A stretch of DNA of 64,000 nucleotides from JAWKTT01 sp041398965 (GTDB taxonomy: Bacteria > Planctomycetota > Planctomycetia > Planctomycetales > Planctomycetaceae): the NCBI GenBank assembly GCA_041398965.1, contig JAWKTT010000022.1:31237-95236 (forward strand), given 5' to 3'. Of this stretch, positions 1 through 8,623 are shown in pieces. The notes below the pieces were generated by a model. The model was not told the DNA's origin, searched no databases, and worked only from the letters and a program-made list of their open reading frames with translations. Position 1 is the first letter of the stretch. Every line of letters begins with the position of its first letter. Both the position numbers and the translations under genes were made by a program.

Positions 1-161
1 GCTCTGCCGCATAGCCAGTGATTAAAGGCAGCAACTCTCCAGACGTGTTTCTGTACATCGCCAACGATCAAGGAGACTCTTCCTACCCAACCTCGACGAC
101 GGCGTGATGATCAACAGCGGCCCCTGCTCGAACCGCAGTGGAAAGCCCCAGGAAGTGGTAG

Positions 162-748
162 AAGGAACTGGTCGCCACCAAGGGGAAAGAGGACCAAGAC
201 TGTTCCCACATCGCCATGCGCTACTGGCCGCCCCGCGTTGATGAGAAGTGCCAGCAGGCCCCAAGTCTCGGCCTCGCCCACGGTTGCATCTGGAGATACC
301 ACCCTGCGCGAGCCTGGGCTTGGGAGCTGCGTCTCCAAGATCAAATAGGCCGGGACTTCCGGATTGAAGTAAGTCGCCTTTCGCTCCGCGAAAGCAGCGA
401 TCATTTCGCAGACCGAATTGCGACAATGAACGACATCGACTTTCGCGAGAATGACCTGCGTGACCATCCGGCCGAATCGCTGGCGGCGATTGAAAGGGAA
501 GTCCTGCATCACAAACGCCAGCAGAAGAAACCGCGGCCGGCACTGACAATTCTGGAAGCGGGCCTCTGGTCGGTCGGCCGTTCCAGGCAAAGTTCGAGAA
601 GGCATACTCGGTGAAGTCCCGCAAAGCCCTGTTCGGCAAACTCCGCTCACATGATCTGTTCGCAGATCAGGAAGTGGACGAATCTGCAGTCGATGAAGCG
701 GAAGATCTCGACAAAGACGATGCCGACACCGAGGAAGTGGAGGCATGA
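162..748 (+). pseudogene. C-terminal remnant of a large unidentified protein, frameshifted
   Basis: Coding-like sequence on the + strand broken into at least two frames. One frame reads on from about 162 through ATG 216 to a stop at 612-614, with motifs such as HIAMRYWPPRVDEK and PSLGLAHGCIWRYHP. It then appears to shift into the next frame at about 540-580, giving VGRPFQAKFEKAY and an acidic tail that stops with TGA at 746-748. No intact start or domain is present, so only the 3' end of a longer gene seems to survive. The stop overlaps the next start (ATGA at 745-748), which suggests a translationally coupled operon before decay. The family is not identified with confidence; a component of a defence-type locus is possible because a helicase follows two genes on. 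Confidence 0.4.
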
Positions 749-978
749 GCGATCTCCTCAGACCAGTTGCCCGTCTTCTCGAAGCCGAAGTCCGTGACTG
801 GGATGCAGCGCAGGACTGGGCCAGTCGTCGCAGCGATCCCGGTTCGTTCTGGTTGTGCGATGATCTCCTGCGGAGAAACATCTAGCACCTCGTTGGTCAC
901 TCGGCTCGGCTGGCAGGTGCAGACGGCCAGAAGGATTCCAACGACGATGAACTGCTTCCTATGGAGGAAGCATGGTAA
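745..978 (+). pseudogene. Small gene with internal in-frame TAG, between remnant and helicase
   Basis: ATG at 745 overlaps the preceding stop. The frame begins MSDLLRPVARLLEAE and runs 46 codons to TAG at 883-885, then continues open in the same frame for 30 codons to TAA at 976-978. The final TAA overlaps the ATG of the following helicase (ATGGTAA, 972-978). Both ends are coupled to neighbours and the same frame stays open after the TAG, so the natural reading is one short gene, or an internally deleted longer gene, with a nonsense mutation. I do not recognise the protein family. The product would be about 77 residues if the stop were absent, rich in Asp/Glu/Arg with no visible catalytic motif. 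Confidence 0.35.
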
Positions 979-1499
979 GCGTCTTCGGCAGACTGACTCC
1001 ACGACTCCAGCAGGCCATCGTTGCCCGACATGGCTGGTCCAGCCTGCTGCCCGTCAAGGAACTGACCAGTGAAGCATTTCTGAGCGGAAAAAATGCAGTG
1101 ATTCTGGCGCCGACGGCAGGTGGAAAGACCGAAGCGTCAATGTTTCCGACGCTTTCCAATCTCGTCGACCGCGGCGGCCAGTACGTCTCGACGAGATATC
1201 GAGCCGTGCTGCGGTGTGCGGGAATGTCTCAAAGTATGAGCGGAGCAGGCAACTGTTACGACAATGCGTTCATGGAGCGTTGCTTCGGCACGATCAAGAC
1301 AGAACTTCAACTGGTCGATTACGCCGATCACCTAAAAGCCCAACGCGAGCTGAGCTCGTACCTCCGTTACTACAACCACGCGCGTCGTCACTCATCCCTC
1401 GGCTACGACACGCCGACCAAGTTCAAGCAAAACCACCCCCAACAAACCGCTCACCCCACCTCCAACAGAATAAGACACCCATCTGCCCTCGCAACCTGA
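972..1499 (+). CDS. Chimeric ORF: helicase N-terminus fused in frame to IS3 transposase C-terminus
   Basis: A 175-codon frame. Residues 1-64 look like the start of a DEAD/DEAH, Lhr-like superfamily 2 helicase, with a hydrophobic region followed by motif I APTAGGKT (residues 46-53) and EASMFPTLSNL. From about residue 66 the sequence becomes the end of an IS3-family OrfB transposase: DRGGQYVS, SMSGAGNCYDNAFMER (the last catalytic acid of the DDE set is E102), then a YYNHARRHSSLGY region. The junction is near nt 1165. The helicase motor beyond motif I and the first two transposase acids are absent, so neither activity is expected. The ATG overlaps the stop of the upstream gene, showing the helicase start is original. 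Wording of the helicase start is reminiscent of helicases in BREX-type defence loci, but that is inference. Confidence 0.55.
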   Translation: MVSVFGRLTPRLQQAIVARHGWSSLLPVKELTSEAFLSGKNAVILAPTAGGKTEASMFPTLSNLVDRGGQYVSTRYRAVLRCAGMSQSMSGAGNCYDNAFMERCFGTIKTELQLVDYADHLKAQRELSSYLRYYNHARRHSSLGYDTPTKFKQNHPQQTAHPTSNRIRHPSALAT

Positions 1500-1550
1500 A
1501 GCACCTCAATAAAGCCTGACCCATGTTTTTCAACAGGCTGCGAGGGCAGC
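1166..1550 (+). mobile_element. IS3-family insertion sequence remnant (3' part)
   Basis: Only the 3' part of an IS3-family element survives: the C-terminal ~110 codons of OrfB (from DRGGQYVS, nt ~1167, to the stop at 1497-1499) and some sequence after it. No OrfA, no N-terminal OrfB and no left end are visible. The right boundary is uncertain; I place it loosely near 1550 and could not identify a terminal inverted repeat or target duplication. The loss of the 5' part together with the helicase 3' part suggests deletion after insertion. Confidence 0.45.
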
Positions 1551-1652
1551 GGGCATTCTCAAGGGGGAGCGTGATCGCCCTATGAACTGGCCATCCTCGC
1601 AATAAACTGTGATAGTTTACTAATCTTCTATAACTCTCAATAAAGTGGTAGC
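1500..1652. other. Intergenic, no gene seen
   Basis: Short non-coding stretch between the IS3 remnant and trpB (which ends here on the minus strand). It turns AT-rich towards 1610-1650 and includes a small A/T palindrome around 1608-1625 (TAAACT ... AGTTTA) that could be part of a trpB terminator, but there is no convincing GC stem. Confidence 0.3.
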
Positions 1653-2864
1653 CTATAGATCGCGGCCCGTGAGGCGGGCGACTTCGGCGACATCTTTATC
1701 TCCCCGGCCCGAAAGGCAGATGAGGATGACGTCGTCGGGCTTTCGTTGTCGAGCGACTTTCATTGCATGGGAGATTGCGTGCGAGCTTTCCAGAGCGGGA
1801 AGGATACCTTCCAAACGAGCCACAAGGTGGAACGTGTCGAGAGCCTCTTGGTCTTCACATGAGGTGTACTCGGCTCGTCCCGAGTCCTTCCAGTAGCTGT
1901 GTTCCGGCCCAACGCCGGGGTAGTCGAGACCGGCAGAAATCGAGTGTACATCGCTCGTCTGGCCATCTTCGTCCTGCAGGACATAGCTGTAGCTGCCGTG
2001 CAGAACCCCTTTGACGCCATAGGTCAGGGGGCTGGCATTATCTCCAGTTCCTGCTCCTCGACCTCCAGCTTCGACTCCGGTCAGCTTCACAGAGATGTCG
2101 TCGACGAAAGGGTAAAACATCCCAGCCGAGTTGGAGCCACCGCCGACACATGCGATAACTTCATCGGGAAGGCGACCAACGGTTTCGAGGCACTGTTGCC
2201 GGGCTTCGCGTCCTATGACCGATTGAAAGTCCCGAACCATCATTGGGAACGGGTGTGGACCGATGGCGGAGCCGATGATGTAGTGTGTGTCGGCGACCGA
2301 GGCCATCCAGTCTCGCATTGCTTCGTTGACCGCATCTCGAAGCGTCTTGGAACCACTGGTGACCGGTCGCACTTCGGCCCCCATCGTTTTCATATTAAAG
2401 ACATTGAGTTTTTGTCGGCGGATATCTTCTTCACCCATGTAGACAACGCACTTCAGGCCGAAGAGGGCACAGGCAGTTGCCGTGGCGACTCCATGTTGAC
2501 CCGCTCCGGTTTCGGCAATGACTCGTTGCTTGCCCATCCGCAACGTCAGCAACCCCTGGCCGATCGTGTTGTTGATCTTATGGGCACCGGTATGGTTCAG
2601 GTCTTCTCGTTTGAAGAAGATTCGGGCCCCTCCACAGTGCTCGGTCAGTCGTTTCGCGAAGTACAACGGATTCGGACGACCGACGAACGTCTTGAGCAGA
2701 TGATCGAGTTCTGCCTGAAATGTCGGGTCGACCTTGGCTCGATTGTACTCGGCTGTCAATTCTTCGAGAGCCTGCATCAGGGTCTCGGGAACGAATCGTC
2801 GTCCAAACTCACCGAACCGGCCCAAGGCATCTGGAACCTGACTGAGAACTGCGGGGATCGACAC
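1653..2864 (-). CDS. trpB: Tryptophan synthase beta chain
   Basis: PLP enzyme that joins indole and L-serine to make tryptophan, the last step of tryptophan synthesis; cytoplasmic, normally an alpha2beta2 complex with TrpA. The 403-residue length is normal for the TrpB1 family. The PLP lysine lies in the motif TGAHKINNTIGQG (K96), and the phosphate loop GGGSN is at 241-245. Other family blocks are GRPNPLYFAKRL, KREDLNHTG and AETGAGQHGVATA, and the C-terminal CLSGRGDKD is present. No trpA or other trp gene is adjacent; trpE lies 55 kb away on the other strand, so the pathway genes are dispersed. The gene stands alone on the minus strand and ends next to the decayed IS3/helicase locus. Confidence 0.97.
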   Translation of the reverse strand: MSIPAVLSQVPDALGRFGEFGRRFVPETLMQALEELTAEYNRAKVDPTFQAELDHLLKTFVGRPNPLYFAKRLTEHCGGARIFFKREDLNHTGAHKINNTIGQGLLTLRMGKQRVIAETGAGQHGVATATACALFGLKCVVYMGEEDIRRQKLNVFNMKTMGAEVRPVTSGSKTLRDAVNEAMRDWMASVADTHYIIGSAIGPHPFPMMVRDFQSVIGREARQQCLETVGRLPDEVIACVGGGSNSAGMFYPFVDDISVKLTGVEAGGRGAGTGDNASPLTYGVKGVLHGSYSYVLQDEDGQTSDVHSISAGLDYPGVGPEHSYWKDSGRAEYTSCEDQEALDTFHLVARLEGILPALESSHAISHAMKVARQRKPDDVILICLSGRGDKDVAEVARLTGRDL

Positions 2865-3178
2865 GGCACACCACCAACGGAGGAAAATGATTATAAGGGA
2901 TCAGACTCGATCGGCACAAAGCAATTCACTCGTGCCACCAACCGAGTTGCGATGTCTTCAAGACAACGATGACGAATTGATGGAAATCTCGCGAAAACTC
3001 ACTCGCGACTCCTCACGGCTGACGACTATCGCAGACGATTCGTTCGTCGGCAACCATGTTGCCCGTTTCCCCGATCCTGAAACTCCAGAACGGCATCAAG
3101 CTCGACTTATGAACAGCCCCCGGATACTGTAGTCTTGCGAGTGTAGTCAACTTGAACCTCTTCCAGGAGAGCCGCGAA
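2865..3178. other. Divergent intergenic region
   Basis: Between the starts of trpB (minus) and the oxidoreductase (plus), so it should hold both promoters. No convincing -35/-10 pair or operator was identified. An AGGAGAG ribosome-binding site at about 3164-3170 belongs to the oxidoreductase. Confidence 0.35.
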
Positions 3179-4483
3179 ATGAAGACAGATTCGGTCAATC
3201 GACGAAGTTTCTTGGGAGGATCACTGGTCGCTGGTGGAGCGGTGCTGCTGAGTTCGGCCCACGTCGGTGCAGACGATGCGGCGGCGGAAGTGCAGCCAGT
3301 TCGAGTGGGGATCATGGGGGTCAGCCGCGGAAGATCGCTGGCATCGACGTTTGGCAAACAGCCAGGGGTGACTCTGAAGTATCTCTGCGACGTCGACGAA
3401 ACGCGGGTGAACGCCGCGGTCGAGTCGGTGAAGAAAGAATTGGAACATCAGTCGCCGACTCCGATTTCCGACTTCCGCCAGATTCTCGACGACCCGGAGA
3501 TTGATGTGCTCGTCTGTGCCGCCCCGAATCACTGGCATGCCCCGGCGACGATTCTCGCTTGTAACGCCGGGAAACATGTTTACGTCGAGAAACCGTGCAG
3601 TCACAACCCATGGGAAGGGGAGACGATGGTGGCCGCCGCCCGAAAACACAATCGTTGCGTGCAGATGGGGACACAGCGACGGAGTAGCGCGGCGTATCAA
3701 GAGGCCATTCGACTCTTACAGCAAGAGCAGGTCATCGGACGAGTTTATCTCTCTCGGGCGTGGTACAACAATTTGCGGCCGTCAATTGGAAAGGGAAACG
3801 TGACCGATCCACCGGCTCAACTCAACTTCGACTTGTGGCAAGGACCGGCTCCGCGTGTGCCGTTCAAAGATAACCTGCTGCACTACAACTGGCACTGGCA
3901 TTGGGACTGGGGGAACGGCGAGTTGGGGAACAACGGCGTCCACTCACTCGATATCTGCCGTTGGGGCTTGGGGGTCGATTATCCCACTCGTGTCACATCG
4001 TCGGGCGGGCGGTATCGTTGGGAAGACGATCAAGAGACCCCCGACACGCATACCGTTGCGTATGAGTTTGAAGGAAAGCGGCAAATCACCTGGGAAGGAC
4101 TTAGCTGTAATAAACATGCCGTCGATGGCGGATTCGTTACGTTCTTCGGAGAAGAAGGAACATTGGCCCTCGGGGCGAGCGGAGCCTTTAAGGTATACGA
4201 TCGATCGGATGCCGTCGTTCAAGAACACAAGGCTCAACTCGATGACGCCGATCACGTTCGCAACTTCCTCACCTGCGTCCGTGAACAGACTCCCCAGAAA
4301 CTCAATGCCGAAATCGAAACAGGGCACATCAGCACAATGCTCTGCCACCTGGGGAACATCGCCCAACGCTCCGGTCTCGCCCTAGAGTGCGACCCCACCA
4401 ACGGCCACATCACCAATGCTCCCGACACCGCAAAATACTGGAAACGAAGCTACGCCAACGGCTGGGAACCCAAGGTGACATAG
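3179..4483 (+). CDS. Gfo/Idh/MocA-family oxidoreductase with Tat signal
   Basis: Predicted NAD(P)-dependent sugar or cyclitol dehydrogenase exported by the Tat pathway; the exact substrate cannot be read from sequence. The ATG at 3179 is chosen over an upstream TTG (3152) because AGGAGAG lies about 9 bases before it and because it puts a twin-arginine signal at the N-terminus (NRRSFLGG, residues 7-14, then a hydrophobic stretch to ~28). The Rossmann nucleotide loop is at VGIMGVSRG (43-51) and the family lysine is in EKP (137-139). The second half is the alpha/beta dimerisation domain, with a W/H-rich segment HYNWHWHWDWG. At 434 residues it matches the large planctomycete paralogue family. The gene is monocistronic, divergent from trpB. 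Confidence 0.9.
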   Translation: MKTDSVNRRSFLGGSLVAGGAVLLSSAHVGADDAAAEVQPVRVGIMGVSRGRSLASTFGKQPGVTLKYLCDVDETRVNAAVESVKKELEHQSPTPISDFRQILDDPEIDVLVCAAPNHWHAPATILACNAGKHVYVEKPCSHNPWEGETMVAAARKHNRCVQMGTQRRSSAAYQEAIRLLQQEQVIGRVYLSRAWYNNLRPSIGKGNVTDPPAQLNFDLWQGPAPRVPFKDNLLHYNWHWHWDWGNGELGNNGVHSLDICRWGLGVDYPTRVTSSGGRYRWEDDQETPDTHTVAYEFEGKRQITWEGLSCNKHAVDGGFVTFFGEEGTLALGASGAFKVYDRSDAVVQEHKAQLDDADHVRNFLTCVREQTPQKLNAEIETGHISTMLCHLGNIAQRSGLALECDPTNGHITNAPDTAKYWKRSYANGWEPKVT

Positions 4484-4930
4484 CGGAATGAGCGTTGTTC
4501 AACGAAACGTTCTTTCCGTTCTTTCCGCCGGGGCGACAAAGTCGCGAAGCTTAGAGAGTCGGAATCATCATTGATTTGTTGAGTTGCCTGTCGGGGGGGG
4601 GAGCAGCCTTTTGAAAAACGTGGGGCAGGCTTTCCAGCCTAACATAGTACCGCTTGATCTCTCGGTGCAAAAAAGCGTTCGAGAGATGCTCTTGTTAGAC
4701 TAGTAATCTGACCCACGGTCGTTCTTCAACGAACTGTTAGGCTTCAAGAGGAATCAGTTTTTCAGGTGAAGCGAATTTCAAATATGGTGATTGTGTGTTG
4801 ACGAATAACCTCGCAGGAGCATTCGCCTCCGCCGAACGCAAACCTACTGGGCTCCCCCGGACCAGTTCTCCTAAACCCAAACTCAGCAAACTCGTCGAAA
4901 GCCCAACGCCACTTCTTCAGAATCGTCTAT
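4484..4930. other. Intergenic, no gene seen
   Basis: About 450 bases between two convergent genes. I see no credible reading frame. A small inverted repeat GGCTttccAGCC sits at about 4627-4640 in the phrase GGCAGGCTTTCCAGCCT, a type of short palindrome common in planctomycete intergenic DNA; it has no T run. There is also a run of nine G near 4592-4600. Confidence 0.3.
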
Positions 4931-7900
4931 CTAACTCTTGGGCCCCGCCATTGAAGCGTCCTGCAGGCTGATTCTTGTCCTACCATCAGGACTGGGAGTG
5001 AGGTCAAGTGGCTGAAACTCCGGATCGATTTCCGACATCAGCGTCAACGTTCGTCGATGACATGTCAACAGGATGACTTGAGTCTCCGTCTCGAACTCCT
5101 TGAGTGCGAATAGTGCCTTTCGCGCACGGCCATCATCCAGGTGAACTAACACATCATCGAGCACCATCGGCAACGGCTCGTGTCGCCCACAATAATCACG
5201 GACATATGCCAGTCGAATTGCTAAAAAGAGCATGCGCTGCGCCCCCGTACTCAACTGATCCGGAGACTTATGGTTCCCACTTCGGTGTTGCAACCTTAGA
5301 CTGTTGGCCTCGCTCGGCAACGTTCGGATATCGACATACTCTCCGCCAGTCAGTTGCCGAAAGAGGACTGCGACAGCACGCAACAACTCCGGCTGATGTC
5401 TCTCTTCGAAGCGTTTCATGCTGCGAGTGACCAAACGTTGCGTCAACACAAGCGGAGCCCACTGATCGATAATCTCTCTCAAAGCAGCTCGGGCTGACAT
5501 TAGGTTTTGTGCTGCTAAACTGGCGCCATCGTCGACGGCCATGTCCTGCAACTCTCGCTCGGTCACGCCAATCATCTCGTCGGTCTTTCGACCTGTTTCT
5601 TCAGTTTGTTGAATCTCCTGTTCCACTTCGGCCATCTGCGCCCGAAACTCGGAAATAGTTGATCGCGTCAGTTCAGCCTCACGTGTCGACAACTCCGCAT
5701 TCAGTATGTGTCCTAACTCGCGACGGCACTGCCCCTCCTGGGTTCTCAGGCTCTCCATCAACTCGACTTGTTCGGCAAGATGTTCCAGTGATTGCAGTGA
5801 ATTGCAGTCCGGCAGTGTTGATTTCAGACGTTCGATCTCTGTCGCGACACGATCGATTTCCCCTTGAAGTCGCTCCCGTCGCCGATCGATCCCCGCCTGT
5901 GCCACCTGTTGCTCACGTTGGTGTTGGTCCCGTTCCGTTGCCAGAACCAGCCGAGTCTCTAACTCTTGCAAGGCGAAAATTGGGTCGACACCGATCAAGT
6001 CCTCTGCGACCGCTCGACAACAGAAAGCAATCTCCTTGTTCAGATGATCGATTCTTTGTTGCAACTGTGACTGACGCAATTCCTCCGACTGTAATTCCTC
6101 GCGGCAGCGCTGAAACTGTTGTAGCTGTTCGATCATCGTGTCGCAGGTTCTTGCATCGAGTGAATCACTCAGGCCGACCTGCCTCAGGAACTCCCGCAGC
6201 CGGGATTGTAATTCTCCGATGGCGACAGCTGCGTCCTGCTGTTGAACGGAAATGTCGTCCAACTCCCGCTGCATCTCCTCAATCTCCTCATTCAACCGCT
6301 CACGCTCAGAGAGCAACTTCTCAGCATCTTTGTGTCGCTTCTTCAATAACTTCACACGTGAATCAGCAGTGGTCCCTTCGGGAAACAGTCTTTCTAGCTC
6401 CTGCTCGAACTGACGCACCGGCGACTCAAGAACATGCTGCTGTTCGGACAGCTGTCTTGCCTGCTTCAAAAGATCGACCAATTCATCCCGTTGATTGATC
6501 CACTCTCGCATTGCTGCCGGTGATGCGGGTTCAAACGGACACCCTTGCCAGATCTCTCGCCACTCCGCGTTGAGACGCTCGATGTCTAGCTCGATTTCGG
6601 TGACATCATTCGCAGCGTCGGCCAGCTTTCCTTCGAGCACCTCGATCTGCTCGACCAGTGAGTGTCGTTTCGCGATCCATTCGGCATTGGCGAGTTGAGC
6701 ATCTGCAGTTCGATCTCCCTGAGACAACATCTCTTCAAACCGGTCCGCAGGCGACTTCGCCGAATCGTCGGCCCACTCACGCAGTGCCTCATCGAGTCCC
6801 TCGGTCTCTGCGGAATCCGCCATGTCGATAAATCGCTGCCGCAGCAGGAGCCAACCTCGATCACGCCGACGTCGCAAGTCTGTCAGGTCGACGCGACTTT
6901 CGTCTGTTCCGAGTTGATCGTGCGTCGCCAACTTTTCTTTTGAATTGACAAACTCTTCTTGGCGCAACTGAAAACGCTCGCGAGTCTGTCGTAAACGTTC
7001 GCTCGCCAGAGTCATCCGTTGATCGAACTCGACGACTGTCGCAGCGAGCGGCGTTGGTAGACGTTCCACCGATTCGATTTCTACTGGGAAAGGCCGTTGC
7101 AGTGCCCCCCTCAGGGTCTCGATTTCGACTTCCAGCTTCATGACGCTGAATTTCAAATCCTTCAGATCACGAGACTCGTCGACATAACTGTCCAAACGGT
7201 GCATAAGGTCTTCGAGCACGACGATGGCGGAGACTTGCTTTTGTCGATTCAACGCCCGCATCGAGGCGTCTCGACGTTGTTCGATGGCCCGCTGCTTCTC
7301 AATCAGAAGTTCGTTCCCTCTGATGGCCGCCTCAAACTGTTCCCGCAGTTCGCGGGCTTGTTGCCGCTCCATTTTCGTGATGCTGCGACTTCTGTTCCGA
7401 TTCTCGACCGTTTGACCATCGTCGACGGGACTCTCCTTCTCTTCGTCGAACGTCGTCAGGGCAGACCCTAGTTCCACGGCCAGTAGATCGGCCTCTCGCC
7501 GACGAGTCTCGATTCGATTGACGAGTTCCTGGAGACTGGCCACATCGTGTTCTTGCCGTTGTCGATGGGCGATCAGTTCTGCGACCTCAACTCGTCTCTG
7601 GAGAAGTCTCTGCTCTGTTTCCGTCAACTCGACAAATTGCGGCAGTCCATCGTTTTCTTCCTCGATGAGTCGCAAGTCTTCGACAAACTGATCAAGTGAT
7701 CCTTTCAGTTGGCGATAGGACTTTGCAAACTCGACAGTCGCTCCCACTGGCAACGAGATTTCCTCACGGCGCTGTCGCAGGTTTTCGAGATCGTCCCACA
7801 CAGGACGTGCGGCGACCAACTTCTCTAACTCAGATCGCTTGTCTCTTAAATTGGAGAGTGCAGTTCGTATCTGTTGCCGATCCTCAGACAGAGACTTCAA

Positions 7901-8623
7901 TCGGGACTTCAGGTCGAGGTACAACTGCGGCGAGACCCGCGATTCTAGATAGGCTTTCTCCGCAGCCTTTGCGGTCGCCAAACAGCGATTGAGGACTTGG
8001 TTCTTCCCTTGTTTCTTATACAGGCTGTCGATCTGTCGCTTGAGTGTTCCCTCAAACTGTTGAAACTTTGCTAGACCTCCGACTCCTCCGCCAAACAGCA
8101 TCCGTTTGAGATCGTCTTCTTTCTCGGCCTCTTGCAAGTCGGCGAGATCGCGTTCGGCGAAGGCGAAGAGTCGGCGATACAATGACTCCGACACGTTGCC
8201 GATCATCTCAAGAAAAGCGTTTTGTTCAAATGGTTTAACTTGCCCGGAGGCCAAAACGCCTTGCCTCAGCCACCCTCCCTTGTCTAACAAGGTCAGGTTG
8301 CGATGCCACTCGTCCCCGGTGTCTGTCGACTGGACTTCTAACAATGCTCCCGTCACGGGATTTCGAGGGGAGGTTGTTCGGGTCACCTGAAACCGCCGGC
8401 CATCTTGCAGTTCTCCTAATGCCGAGAGTTCGGGCGACATCGAGGTGAACTTGAATGGATGGTTTTGTGATGCAATTTTGAAGAACAGATTGCGGATCAG
8501 TTCCAGGAGCGTCGACTTTCCTGCTTCATTGGGGCCGTAGACCACTTGCAGACCAGGACGAAACACAAATTCGTGGTCGTCATAGACCCCATAAGCACGG
8601 GCATGAAGTCGGTGAATTCTCAT
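4931..8623 (-). CDS. YhaN-like SMC/SbcC-type ATPase
   Basis: Large coiled-coil ATPase of the SbcC/Rad50 superfamily, YhaN type, expected to pair with the nuclease encoded just upstream to process DNA ends. The ATG at 8621-8623 overlaps the nuclease stop (ATGA), with GGGGAG before it, and gives 1230 residues. The P-loop is GPNEAGKST (30-38). A very long Glu/Arg/Gln-rich coiled-coil region fills roughly 210-1060, and the ABC signature STGAQRM starts at 1125. Walker B/D-loop is MVLDDVLVHLDD (about 1153-1164), followed by LLTCHRRT. There is no obvious CxxC zinc hook like that of canonical SbcC/Rad50, consistent with YhaN rather than SbcC. Codes for the last gene of the AddB-AddA-YhaO-YhaN cluster. 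Confidence 0.85.
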   Translation of the reverse strand: MRIHRLHARAYGVYDDHEFVFRPGLQVVYGPNEAGKSTLLELIRNLFFKIASQNHPFKFTSMSPELSALGELQDGRRFQVTRTTSPRNPVTGALLEVQSTDTGDEWHRNLTLLDKGGWLRQGVLASGQVKPFEQNAFLEMIGNVSESLYRRLFAFAERDLADLQEAEKEDDLKRMLFGGGVGGLAKFQQFEGTLKRQIDSLYKKQGKNQVLNRCLATAKAAEKAYLESRVSPQLYLDLKSRLKSLSEDRQQIRTALSNLRDKRSELEKLVAARPVWDDLENLRQRREEISLPVGATVEFAKSYRQLKGSLDQFVEDLRLIEEENDGLPQFVELTETEQRLLQRRVEVAELIAHRQRQEHDVASLQELVNRIETRRREADLLAVELGSALTTFDEEKESPVDDGQTVENRNRSRSITKMERQQARELREQFEAAIRGNELLIEKQRAIEQRRDASMRALNRQKQVSAIVVLEDLMHRLDSYVDESRDLKDLKFSVMKLEVEIETLRGALQRPFPVEIESVERLPTPLAATVVEFDQRMTLASERLRQTRERFQLRQEEFVNSKEKLATHDQLGTDESRVDLTDLRRRRDRGWLLLRQRFIDMADSAETEGLDEALREWADDSAKSPADRFEEMLSQGDRTADAQLANAEWIAKRHSLVEQIEVLEGKLADAANDVTEIELDIERLNAEWREIWQGCPFEPASPAAMREWINQRDELVDLLKQARQLSEQQHVLESPVRQFEQELERLFPEGTTADSRVKLLKKRHKDAEKLLSERERLNEEIEEMQRELDDISVQQQDAAVAIGELQSRLREFLRQVGLSDSLDARTCDTMIEQLQQFQRCREELQSEELRQSQLQQRIDHLNKEIAFCCRAVAEDLIGVDPIFALQELETRLVLATERDQHQREQQVAQAGIDRRRERLQGEIDRVATEIERLKSTLPDCNSLQSLEHLAEQVELMESLRTQEGQCRRELGHILNAELSTREAELTRSTISEFRAQMAEVEQEIQQTEETGRKTDEMIGVTERELQDMAVDDGASLAAQNLMSARAALREIIDQWAPLVLTQRLVTRSMKRFEERHQPELLRAVAVLFRQLTGGEYVDIRTLPSEANSLRLQHRSGNHKSPDQLSTGAQRMLFLAIRLAYVRDYCGRHEPLPMVLDDVLVHLDDGRARKALFALKEFETETQVILLTCHRRTLTLMSEIDPEFQPLDLTPSPDGRTRISLQDASMAGPKS

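Noticed and set aside
972..1165. Firm assignment of the helicase start to BrxHI
   Set aside because: Only 64 codons survive; the resemblance is from memory of family wording and needs an HMM search, so no symbol is given.
1899..2972. Long plus-strand frame (357 codons) opposite trpB
   Set aside because: Antisense shadow of a clearly real trpB; no recognisable domain.
4627..4640. Short palindrome GGCTttccAGCC as a terminator
   Set aside because: Stem too short and no U-run; typical scattered intergenic palindrome.
5659..6498. Plus-strand frame opposite the YhaN-like gene
   Set aside because: Shadow frame of a GC-rich coiled-coil gene, Pro/Ser/Arg-rich composition, no motif.
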